Positions 45,753 to 64,000 of a stretch of 64,000 nt of DNA are shown here, piece by piece. The DNA is taken from NCBI GenBank assembly GCA_022577435.1, contig JAKOON010000016.1, positions 14,425,776-14,489,775 on the forward strand, given 5' to 3'. Numbering within the stretch: position 1 is the stretch's first letter; every line of letters starts with the position of its first letter. This stretch comes from Embiotoca jacksoni. Lineage: Eukaryota > Chordata > Actinopteri > Embiotocidae. The notes under the pieces were generated by a model that did no database searches, had not been told where the DNA came from, and saw nothing but the letters and a program-made list of their open reading frames with translations. The position numbers and the translations under genes are program-made.

Positions 45753-48228
45753 AAGGGAGTGGTAGCTTGGAGTTTACACAGATACATCATGAGATACATA
45801 TTTTTTTCTTTACCTTCTTCAGGTTGCTTTGAATTGATGGTGAATCTATTAGCGCCAGAGACATGTCAAATTCCAGCCCTTTTCTGTCACAGCTGGCTCA
45901 CACTAGAGTGGGTTTTAAGGGCAAAACGTTTGAACTGCAAAGTGGCGTCTCATTTAGAACTGATGAGTCTGTTGCAGTAACTTAACGAGCCCCTCCAGAA
46001 TTGTTTGAAGACATATAAAAAAATCAGCTACCTTGTTAAAAAGGCTGAAAATTACAATTGCTCCCTATTTTTCAAGTTCCTAACTGAACAAGAATTGGCT
46101 TCAAGAGAAGCTGTGATGTCACAAAGCAATGCTTTTATGTCTCAATCTCCATTTTAAGGGGAGCGAAAAAAAAATAAAAAAAATGGGTTTGAATGTCAAA
46201 CTGTACACATATATCTCGCACAGTGAAGCTCATACATCTTGGTACCGAGTGAAGATATCAGTTTTACTGTCTTAATCTGATGTTGCACATGTTAATTTAT
46301 GGTTGCAAATTAAATTGAGAGTCATACACCAACTATTTATTTATTTCAAAGATACCATAATGAGTCCAGTAGCCAAAACTGTCATTGCTATAGAGGATTG
46401 CAGTCAATAAAGTCATGTTGCAGATTGTAAAATGAAAAATGTTGTACATTTCGCAGTGTTTAGTTAGTTTTGTTTCGTGTCTAGAGCCACAGAGGACAGA
46501 CTGAGAAATGTTTCTGAGCGTGCTTTGTTCTTGCATTGAGTAAATTTGAACACGTGCCAGTATCAACACACGGAGCGAACGTTGACAGCAATTCATTTTC
46601 TGCTCTTTCTTTTTAATCAACGAGTAACATTTCCGTAAAAGAACAAGCGGTATGATATTGAATGTCTCACTTCTTTTGTGTTTCACAAAGTGGAACCTGG
46701 GGGCTCACACTTTGTGACCAGGCAGAACAAGTAGCGTGCAAAGTCATTGTATCAGTCTGTCACAGGTCAACAGGAGTAGATAGAGAGTTGTTGTTGCGGA
46801 TCATTGACGTCCCACTCAAGGTCACTTCAGTGTGGGCAATCTGGGCATGTTGTTTGGCCTGTCCTGCCTGTCTGTCTGACCTACATCTCACTGCTCCGGC
46901 TAAATATATACAGTAGACCCCTCATTACAAAGCTTCCAGATTAATCTGGATGAAATCTGACCACCGTTCTCCCTCTGTGTGTGAGACTGCAGCCTCTCTT
47001 CACAGGCTGACTTTCCGTCTCACTCGGTCTCTCAGACATGCGCGCACTATCCCAAAAAATAAAGAAATAAATAAAGTGGCAGATGCAGGCATTCACACAA
47101 ACATGGCACACGCGTAGACGTTATCATCTCATGAATTAGACAGGAGTTATAGCCACATTTGGTTCACCCATTCAGAAACAATCCTTCTCTACATTTTCTT
47201 TATGCGTCTGTTTGAATTCAGTCCTAACTATGAATACAAGCTATGTTGTGTGGTGCTCCATGAATTACACACCTGCACATAATTAATCACACGAGGCGCA
47301 GGTGTGCATTTTTTCAGGAAAAAAAAATCACACCAGTTCCGATTATTGCAGCAGTAGACTGTGTGTGATAAAGGACAGCGGTTTCCACTGCTTTTTGTCT
47401 GGTTTGGCCACACAACCATGTAAAAAAAAACAACTTAAGTTCCCTTTAAGTAAGATGTCACATCCCAAATGTGCTCATTTAAATCACTTGAACACTAATT
47501 GACACCTTAATGATGTAAAAGTGAAAATTATTGCAATATGTTTTATATCCATTTGAACCCAACATCATCGACCATCAAGCTTTATTTTTTTTAACTATTC
47601 ATCAATTACACAATTACTTTATTTAATTTCTTTATCTTTAGCTGCGCTATGTCCATTTGTGTGTTTGCTTTGGCAAGCTTTTGAGTCATTTTAGATAATT
47701 ATTCATTGATTATTTTCTATTTCAGCCAATTGTAAAATGTGACATGACACAGCAGGATATCTCCGTAATGGTGCCGAAGTTGCTTGCTGTAGTTGAGAAT
47801 TTTGGATAAAAAAATACTCACTGTTCTTGCTTTTGCTAACCTGACATTTTGTGAATATTGAAAACAACGCTACATAAAGTTGCACTAAAAACTTGTGACC
47901 TGTTAGAAAGTTATCCTCCACTCTTTTGGTATTCTGTTAAGTTGTCTAACAGAGGAGGTGTCAACTAAGGAACATTATTATGCGCTACAAGTAGGCTAAC
48001 AGTGACACAGTTACTTCCAGCTAACTATTTTAACCCTTCATCCATTACTTTTAGCAAACTGAAATGTACCTTTAGCTGCACCTGAAACTGTTTTTCCAAT
48101 ATTCTGCAACTATATCAATTATTTATTCATCACCCAGAAGACTGATGTTTAAGTACGCAAGAAAACAAAAGTCAACATTTCACATATGTGAAGTAACTTA
48201 CTTACGTATAATTTTTTTTATCTCAACT
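45752..48228. other. Intron 1, no exon seen
   Basis: Mixed to AT-rich sequence, with a 117-codon minus-strand frame (46333-46686) that is not recognised. No other structure is evident. Confidence 0.4.
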
Positions 48229-48352
48229 TCAACCATTATCTTTTCCTGCAGCCAAGTAGTTCTGGTGTCTAAATCTAAACAAATTGTGACTGTGTCAAAT
48301 TGAACCCAAACCATGATCTTTTCCTAAAACTAATCACGTTGCTTTCTGTGCC
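48229..48352 (-). repeat. Two units of a dispersed teleost repeat, reverse orientation
   Basis: AACCATTATCTTTTCCTGCA and, 70 bases later, AACCCAAACCATGATCTTTT are the reverse complement of the GGAAAAGATTGTGTTTTGGG unit at 18462-18605, here as two diverged copies side by side. Confidence 0.5.
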
Positions 48353-48418
48353 TGCTGTATGTGACGTGTTGGTGTGTTGTTAATGTATAGCTGACTGTGT
48401 GTGTGTGAAATGTACAGC

Positions 48419-48419
<1 letters not shown>

Positions 48420-48482
<63 letters not shown>
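48420..48482. repeat. (CA)n microsatellite
   Basis: About 31 CA units. Confidence 0.97.
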
Positions 48483-55717
<7,235 letters not shown>

Positions 55718-56250
55718 GTGACACTTCAGTAAAAGCACCAATGCAACAATCTAAAAGTACTCGATTACAAGTAAAAGTCCTGCATTCAAAGTCAGAATTT
55801 ATAAAAAAAAAAAAAAAAATGAAGAAGTATTTATCAACAAAGTGTATGAAAGTAAAACTATTCACTATGCTAGAAAACTGCAGCCATGACTGTTATATTA
55901 TTAAACAGCTAATATATCATATTGTACATTTGAATATTTGGTCATCAACGTTGATGAATTAACCTGTAAGCAGCGTTTTACTGTTGCAGCTGGTTGAACA
56001 GTTTGTCTTTGGTAGAAAAGCCAACAACTAAAGTGGAATTTGACCTGCGACTCCATAACTTTATAATTTTTAAGTCTTAATCTGAACAGTAACTGCAGCT
56101 GTTGAACAAACATAGCGGAGTATGTGCTTTTCATATATAGTGAGTTATTTTTGAATATAGTTACCTCTGTATAAACGTCATAGCTTCAATGAACAACTGA
56201 AACAAGATAATATGGAATAAATAGCATTTGATACTGTGTGAAATAAGAGG
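55718..56250 (-). mobile_element. MITE copy of the GTGGTGGAA family, reverse orientation
   Basis: ATTACAAGTAAAAGTCCTGC with ATTCAAAGTC, then TGTAAGCAGCGTTTTACTGT and GAACAGTAACTGCAGCTGTT, follow the reverse-strand order of the same family seen at 7043-7450. The left outer terminus is worn, and the right boundary is approximate. Overlapping frames of 161 and 168 codons (55380-55962) partly run over this element and are rejected as genes. Confidence 0.65.
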
Positions 56251-56419
56251 TTGTCTTCAAATATAAAAGATGCCCAATTTCAAGTTTCAAGTCTGTCTTA
56301 TAATAGTCAGCTTTTACTTGGTGCCACGATCCCTCCTGTTCACACAGGCCATTAAGAGATCCCTTCCTAATGCAAATGTTTCCTTCAATAATGTTCTCAG
56401 AAATGTTGACAAAGTTGTG

Positions 56420-57020
56420 TTCCTTTCCATGTTTCTGTATACGTTGTACTCCACTACATATAAATGCGATAGCTAGTTATTTTACTAATTTACATTTTTC
56501 TCCAATTAAATTATGTTGCATCTGTTCCTGCAAAAAAAAGAAGAAATCTCCCTCATGTTCTACTCGACAGTTGTGTCCTCGCCCCATATTTTTTTTATTT
56601 AAAACACAGAAAAAGATCTACCATTGCAGTTAGAATAATCCATCATGTTTTCAGTGCGCATTCATGTGTTTAAGTATTTTCTTAAATTAATGAATTTGTG
56701 TGAATTCCAGCTGCAGGAACAAGCCTTATATTGAATGCTTACCATGTACAGTACTGGTCAGCTCCTTCACAGGCTCATGTGAATTAAAAACCAGTTGACA
56801 TACTTTTGGTGGACAAACACAAACTCTTTCATTTCCCAACATACATAAAGTATTTAATAACCTTCACTGACTCGTTAAATGTTGCTTACGCATTTATGAT
56901 TCAGCAATAATAATCCAACATCAGTAACTCTCTTTGTATGTCGCCAAACCGTACTTTTACTTTTGATATATTGAGTAATTTAATGATAATAATTCTGTAG
57001 TTTTACTTTATCAAGATTTT
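56420..57020 (+). mobile_element. Second MITE copy of the same family, forward orientation
   Basis: TTGTACTCCACTACATATAA followed by GATAGCTAGTTATTTTACTA, and further on CCGTACTTTTACTTTTGATA and TATCAAGATTTTGATAGCAG, match the forward order. The middle is interrupted by unrelated DNA. The boundaries are approximate. Confidence 0.55.
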
Positions 57021-58805
57021 GATAGCAGGATTTTTTTTTATTTTTATTTTTTTATTTACTCTTTATATTGATATACAGTAAAAGTTTTGAGAACATACTT
57101 ATACAAAATGGCTTCTTTTTGTGAACAGTCCTCAGCAGCTCAACCAGGAAACGGTAACTGTGGAGACACTAAGAGGAAGTTTACAAGGAATACTGTAACT
57201 TTTCCGGTTTATTGATTTAACTCAGACTTAAACTGTTATTTTTGCATAAAACATTCTGTAGATTTTATCCCACATTACTTCCATTGAAACCACGTTAGAA
57301 AGCAATCACTTCAGGTCGGTTTAAACAGGGGAAATGATGAACGCAAGTAAAACCTCTTTCAATTTGTATATAGGCAGCTGATTGTTGTGTTGAGGAAGCC
57401 TGAAGAAATTGTGAACTTGAAAGGTGAAATCTGTATATTTAATGTGATTATTGTTTCAGCACTAATCACAAACAGGTGTGATGAAAGATTGAAGTTCAGG
57501 TTAGACAGCTTTAGTTGGCTTTAAGATTACGCATTCAAATATATTATAACACTGAACTGTATATGACATACAATAAGACATGGGCCAGTGGCGTTGAGGA
57601 GCGCTTGTGCTGTTTCGTAAATCCATGTGAACCTAAATGCGGTGCACCTGGTGACGGAGGGTGGAAACAAAGCCCTGTTACTCAAACCACACCGAGCGCC
57701 AACCTCACAGGAGCATTTCCCAAACTGCAAAGTTGAGCATTAATTGTGGTTTTCAGGAAATGGAGAGGATGTATCAAAGCTCAGTTAGAGCTACAACACT
57801 CCTGTTTGCAGTCGGGTTTACCTTCAAACGGGCGACAAACACCGGCGTTCTGCTCGAGTGCGTTATCTGTCTCGCGTTTGAAAACACAATCGTGTTGTTT
57901 CAGCTCACTTTCTTCTTCCGACAGTGTGTGAAAGGCTGACTTTGGCAATTCACACTCATCTCCTTGAAAAGAGGAGTTAAGCCCTACAGCTTTTCTAAGC
58001 GGCAAGTTAACACATGAACCTGAAGATCCTTTTAATTTCAGGCCATGTTGAAATTCTATTTCTAAATGCAAAGGGATCTTTTTATGAGAGGCGGGTGATG
58101 GTGTAACATCGCTCTGCTTTGAGCCTATTGACAAATCAATGTGCTTGTAATTCTCTGTGATGCATGTCAACCAGACTGTCTAGATCAAAGATAATGTGGT
58201 ATACAGCGAAGGCTCCCAGCTCCTGGCTGGTTATATACCGTTCAAACAATATGATATCTCACTTCTAATGTGGTGAATGTCTCTGACGCGCTCATTAAAA
58301 ATGGATCACCTTCCATCAAACCAAAATAGGAATTCAGGATCAAAGAGAATGAATTTGCTAAATGCATTTCTTTGTTGCAGGCCAGGCGCACCGTGTTTAC
58401 CGATTACAGAGCTGGTTTTTACCAGGGTAGAAAATTAACACCCGCCACCAGCCAAATGCTGCTAAAAGCTGGCTGTGGATTGTAACTTGGTCTCCTCTAC
58501 CAGCCACTTTGGCAGCCTTTTATTTGGATCTTCGTGAAATTTTGGGAATTAGCTGGGAATTAGCCGTTAGTCGTTTTTTTTTTTTTTTTTTTTTTCCTTT
58601 TTTTGATTTACTTGTTTAAATGTCTAAGAGATAAGGTGAAACCAACACAAAGGGCACAATGTCTTAGTCCGGTCAGTAGTATCACCGTTACTTGGTCTGC
58701 ACTGGCAGCAGTGTGAGCAGCAGTAGTGTGTTGGCTGGAACAGTGAGAAAACACTCAGTCATGTCTGTTGTGGTGCTGAGTCGGCCTGTCCCAGCATGGC
58801 CGGTT
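57021..58805. other. Intron 1, no exon seen
   Basis: Mixed composition with a T run at 58573-58596. A splice-acceptor-like TTCTTTGTTGCAG at 58368-58380 precedes a 46-base segment ending at a weak donor (GTAGAA, 58427). Its length is not a multiple of three, so it would break the NFI frame and is not called an exon. Confidence 0.35.
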
Positions 58806-58850
<45 letters not shown>

Positions 58851-58851
58851 C
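58806..58851. repeat. (CA)n microsatellite
   Basis: About 22 CA units with one CG interruption. Confidence 0.97.
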
Positions 58852-59429
58852 ATGTTAGTGAGATGCAGGGCGGTTCCTTCATCCAACAGCGCATTCTTTC
58901 TAGACAGCAGCAGGCAGCTCTGGTTGAGGGAAGAGGTTTTTTGAGCATGTGTGTTCGTTCGTGTGTGTGAGCAAGAAAAAAAAAAATATCACGAGGCTTC
59001 AGGCCGCGACTTAATTTCATAGGTAAGTCCAGAGCGTGACATCATCAGTATCCCCTTCCATGTCATTAAGCAGTGTGATTACCAGCACACTCCTTTTTAA
59101 GTTAGAGTGGAAGATACAGTATGATTAGTGTGCTCCTCCACTCCTCCCAGCTTGCTCATCAATACTGTCATCTTCATCCAAGTACATCTGCACGTCTCTA
59201 CATGTATTACACCTCCTGGAGCAGGAACAAAATAATATTGTCTTATAAAATCTCTAAGGAGAATCACAAAAACAAAATAGCTTTAAGTCAGCGAGCTCAC
59301 CTTGACCTCACTGCTTTTAGGAAGAACACTTACAGATAAGTTTGGAGGTGGTAAGTGGGTTTTTTTCTACACTCCCCACCCCTAGTGTTTCTTGTGCATA
59401 TTCGTGTCTGTGTTGCATACTTTGATTTG

Positions 59430-60450
59430 AAGTGTGAGATTAATGTGTCTGCTGGAAAATCGAACACAGTGGCTGATTTTGGACAGAACGGGAGCTCCAG
59501 AGGTTCGGAAGGGGCCCGGACCGTTTTGTAGTGCAGCCAGGCAGCGGAGCGGCTTTGTGGGACTGGAATGTGCCGTGCGTGCCTATTCCTCGGCGGCCCC
59601 CCCACCCCACACAGTCCACCCCGGGCACGTTAGCACGCAGCCACCGCAAATTGCTTGCAGATTTTTCACACATAGTAACGTGCCGGTTTGTAAACTCAGA
59701 TAAGTGCAACCAACGCAGGGCGCTGAGCTCCGTGGATCTTTACGCATCATTTGCTTGCCACAGTAACACGGAGTGTGGGGCGTTGTGGGGTAGTTGTACT
59801 TCTTCTTTTTAAAACTGAATACTGTGCCCCCCCCCTCCATTTCTCATAAATAATATGAGTGTGACAACAGCAGAGGGTCATTCATTTTGATTACAGTCCA
59901 AAACAACAGCAAGCTAAAGACGACATGGTTTCTATAGCATCAGGGAAACAGCTTGTGTTGTGTCAAATGTTCCACACAGCACAAACATCCTCTGAAGAGT
60001 GAGACAAATACAATATCCTGAACTCCAAGAATCAGGATGCTTCTTTTAAATACTTCCCAGACTGAATGTACACCTGACTGTCTCAGCCTCACTCTCACCG
60101 GCCTCCTCACATCTCTGCACTCCTAAGTAAATGATTGAATCTCCTCTTCCCCGTCTCCTCGCCACCCTCCTCACGCCCTGGCTCTCTGTCAGCGGTCCGA
60201 GGCGGGGTCAGGGGGAGCCGGTGTCGGGGTCCGTCCGAGGTCAGGGACACTCAGCTGGGCAGGAGAGGACGGAGGCGAGCTCCGCCAGCACAGAGCTGCA
60301 CTAATGAAGGGCCAGGCGGCTGGGAGGCCCTCGGGTCGTGCAGACCGTTGGTTTAATTGGCCTAATGAGATGCAGCAAAGCCTCAGTGAGGTCAGGTACC
60401 ACAGGATGAAGAGGCCTGCTGCTGGATCAGAGAGAGGCAGGGACTTTTAT
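59430..60450. other. GC/CpG-rich patches in intron 1
   Basis: Two stretches (59490-59770 and 60140-60450) are richer in GC and CpG than the intron around them. The second also carries homeodomain-like sites (ACTAATGAAG, GTTTAATTGG, CCTAATGAGA) at 60300-60370. Frames of 73-93 codons occur in several phases at once, as expected from composition. They are candidate enhancers or internal promoters. Confidence 0.35.
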
Positions 60451-61199
60451 CACTGTCTGGGAGTTTTTGTTGGTCTTTTTTTTTTTTTTTTTTTAAGAGA
60501 AAGTGATGTGATGTATTCTAGGCATTCATAAGGGCTGCAATCATTTAGATGAAACAGTTAAATGTTAGTTGGAAAACAAAACATTTAAGCCAGGGATTTA
60601 TCATAACAAAAAAAAAACATTTCATGTGTGCCAGAGTTTTGATTATTTGGCTTGAGAATTTGGAGTGCAGTGCAAAGCTCACTTTTACCTCCATGATTTC
60701 TTGGAAAGTCAAACAAGGTTGCCTGACGAAAAACTAGAAACGATCTATTATATATACGTTCAACCTGTTTTTGCCTCAAGATGTGGAAAGAATGAGTATT
60801 GTGAGCGGGCAGGACGGCCTCCTGCTACCACACTCATTATGTCTTCATTTATTTGCAGCATTTTCACAGCACTAACGTGCAAATAGCCAGCATGAATGCA
60901 TACAGTATATTTTCTGATAACCGATCAGCTCACAGTGGCTGAAAAATACAAAAACCCTAATTCTGATCAACACTATAGACTGCGAATAAAATTGTGATAT
61001 TGTTTCTGCATCTTTTTTGATTAAAAACAATAAAATGTAAATTAATATTAAATGGCCCAATTGCATTTAATAACAGGATCATAATAGGATCATTTTTAAA
61101 TGCTATTCTTGCAAATTCAATAATAAACAGATATAATAATTTGAAATGATGGACTCTGCTAATTCAATTGGTGCTGAAAAACGCACTAATGAATTAAAC

Positions 61200-62460
61200 T
61201 CCGCTGTTTTTTTGTTGTTGTTGTTTTTTTCCAGCAAAGAGCCTTTTCTCTCCTCGCTGAAAGAGTTAATCTGAAGTTGGCAGCCAACTCCTCTCAGTCT
61301 CGGTCAGACGTGCGGAGAATTGAAAAATAAAGGACTTAAAAATAATTTCTATTGTCTCGTCATAGCCTTTCTGCTCAGCTGAGCGTTTCATGCAGCAAGT
61401 TTGTGAAAAATAAAAATGATGCCTTTGTGACGGTGAAGCGGTTTTAAGCTTCAACTATGATCTTTGATTAAAAGTACAATATATACAGACTAACAATACG
61501 CTTTTTAACACGAGATGTTATAAAGGGTTAACCATTCCACCAACTTTATTTTTTATCAAATCTAATTTAAACAATAAGAAGAGGACGTGCACGCAGTTTC
61601 ATATGTTGGTCTGGATCCCGGGTCGTTCAGGCCTCACTGGCACTTCATTTGCTTGAGAGTAGATTTTAAATGCATGTTTGCATGTGTTTTGGGGTCTCCT
61701 CTCTCGGTATTAATTGACGTCGGCTTTTAGTAACGGTGTAACAAATGTGTCGCTTGCGGGAATGCCAGCCCGTCGTTTTTTTTTTTCTTCTTATTCCAGC
61801 TTTTTCATTTCCATGTTATTCTTGGCACAGTCCATCTATGATGTCTTCACTCTCTTTTTTTTTTTCTTTTTTTTTTTTTTAAGTATTCATTTTTTAAGTG
61901 CCCTGCGAGAAGAAAGAGAAGAAGAAGTGATGGTGCATTTTTAATAGTCTTGGCTGAGGTTTTTGGTCTTATTAACGGGGCCTGGATGTTTTTTTTAAGG
62001 GAATCAGCCAGAAAAACATGTTGGTTGGAAAATAACCCATGACTTTAATTGGGTGAATATCGGTCTAATAGTGAAACTCGCGAAGGGATTGTTTGTTTGT
62101 TTGTTTTTTCGGGGCTTTAATAATGACCCATCATGCATCATGTGCAGACTGGACGCACTTTGGTCACAGCAGCGGGTAGGTATTTTTTGGGGGGTTCCTT
62201 TAAGGAGAAGGTAATGAGTTGTAACGCCGAAAACTTGTGCTCAGCCTTGTGTTTAAGGTGACCGTGTATTTCGCACGTTGCTGCTTGTGAACATATCGCA
62301 GAGAAAACGCGACAGATCCGACTGCTAATTGATAATAAACCCGAATTAAAGCTAAAGGCCAAGCGCATTTGGCCTTAATTTAATTTCCAGGTAAAGAGAT
62401 TAACGGAGAGACGCCTTCCATGATGGCTTTATGCCGGTTGGATAACCTAAAACAGCATAT
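61200..62460. other. Candidate regulatory stretch with NFI half-site palindromes
   Basis: The region is not repetitive, apart from T runs at about 61855-61880. It contains AGTTGGCAGCCAACT at 61275-61289 and AAGGCCAA…TTGGCCTT at 62355-62376, both built from TTGGC half-sites, plus many TAAT sites near 62320-62390. No coding exon was seen. Confidence 0.35.
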
Positions 62461-62883
62461 ATTTCAACACAGCAACCTGAGCATTATATAATATAGGCTG
62501 TGTGGTGCAGCAGATAGTGCAGACATGCAAATCTATAGTGAGGCTCACCCACGGAGAGTTGGGATGATCGCTTCTCTTCCCTCCAGATTTGGCAATTTGA
62601 AAGAATCTGCATAACAGTTATTCCTGGAAAATAAATATGTGACTTTTTCAGCCCATGGAAGGCAAATAGCATAGCTAAGGAAAATGACTTCAACGTCAGA
62701 AATCCACTGACATTTGAATGGTGGTTTATTTGCATTTTGGCAGGGTCACCCAGACAAGCTTTAATTCATATTGAAAAGCAGACACACAGGAAATCACATT
62801 CAAGTGCCAGTTATCTTCTGCTGCTGCACTAAGTTTCTGCAGGTGGTGATGGAAACAGAAATAGATTCGGCTCCGATGCCACC

Positions 62884-63690
<807 letters not shown>

Positions 63691-64000
63691 ATCAGCCAAT
63701 CTTCTCGGCTCTTCTTCCTCTTGCCGACTTATGTGATTGCGGAGCGAGACTCTCTGTGATATTTTGTAAGGGGTTGTTGCCTTGGATCTGGGACGACAGT
63801 GTCTCTTCTCAGGATGCGTCCGTCGTTGTCGTTTGGAGTCGCAAGCCGGTCTCCCTGGTCTGTTATACAGCAGCACTTCAGACGAGCTGTGTGCCGAGCA
63901 GGTGCAGCCCTGAATGACGTGCTTCGCGATGAGGCAACATGGCAGTCGTCGCCGCTCCCAGACAGACCGCCGAAACCTCCCGGGGGAGCTCAGGAGGAAG
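63691..64000 (+). promoter_or_regulatory. CpG-rich block cut by the window end
   Basis: CpG density rises from about 63730 to the edge (for example GCGTCCGTCGTTGTCGTTTG at 63816-63835). An ATG at 63939 opens a frame, MAVVAAPRQT and on, still open at the edge, with a stop just upstream. It may be another alternative first exon or promoter of the gene, or only a CpG-rich element; the cut prevents a decision. Confidence 0.3.

Noticed and set aside
58381..58426. Possible 46-base cassette exon after a good acceptor
   Set aside because: The donor is weak, the length would shift the phase-0 NFI frame, and the peptide resembles nothing known.

Overview
The window looks like nuclear DNA of a teleost fish, probably a spiny-rayed (percomorph) species. 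It has about two dozen long (CA)n/(GT)n microsatellites, many homopolymer runs and several interspersed repeats of types I know from such genomes: short elements ending in the GTGGTGGAA/TTCCACCAC type, a LINE-like tail ending in GAATT units, and a fold-back element. There is no compact prokaryotic gene layout. Almost every long open frame is microsatellite read-through or a chance intronic frame.

The one gene I can recognise is the 5' part of a nuclear factor I gene on the + strand, best matched to nfix. The first coding exon at 39190-39216 encodes MYSPYCLTQ and ends at a CAG|GTAAAT donor in phase 0. That nine-residue start is the one I know for NFIX; NFIA, NFIB and NFIC have MYSPLCLTQ, MMYSPICLTQ and MYSSPLCLTQ. 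The large second exon that encodes the start of the DNA-binding domain (beginning DEFHPF) is absent from the remaining 24.8 kb, so intron 1 runs off the right edge.

About 26 kb upstream, 13218-13295 holds a second, alternative first coding exon. It ends WQLCYDFSARSWWM, then a GT donor, also in phase 0, and closely resembles the alternative N-terminus known from NFIA (WQLCYDISARTWWM). Between them, 25.08-26.26 kb is a CpG-rich, promoter-like block. A long leader there, carrying five short closed upstream ORFs, ends exactly at ATG|GTACGT, which would give a protein starting M-DEFHPF. The window is therefore best read as the multi-promoter 5' region of one transcription-factor gene.

Layout: 1-13 kb is upstream flank with a dead mariner transposase fragment, two MITE-like elements and a LINE tail. 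13.1-13.3 kb is the distal first exon. 13.3-25 kb holds repeats, a 400-base polypyrimidine tract and GC-rich blocks. 25-26.3 kb is the CpG leader. 26.3-38.7 kb is intronic, with a nested fold-back repeat near 31-32.4 kb. 38.8-39.7 kb is the proximal promoter and canonical exon 1. 39.7-64 kb is intron 1, with microsatellites, inverted MITE copies at 55.7-57.0 kb, and GC/CpG-rich blocks near 59.4-60.4 and 63.7-64.0 kb that may be enhancers or further promoters.

I found no tRNA, rRNA, CRISPR array, operon or intact transposase, and no convincing new multi-gene system. The most interesting signal is the alternative-promoter architecture of the nfix-like gene.
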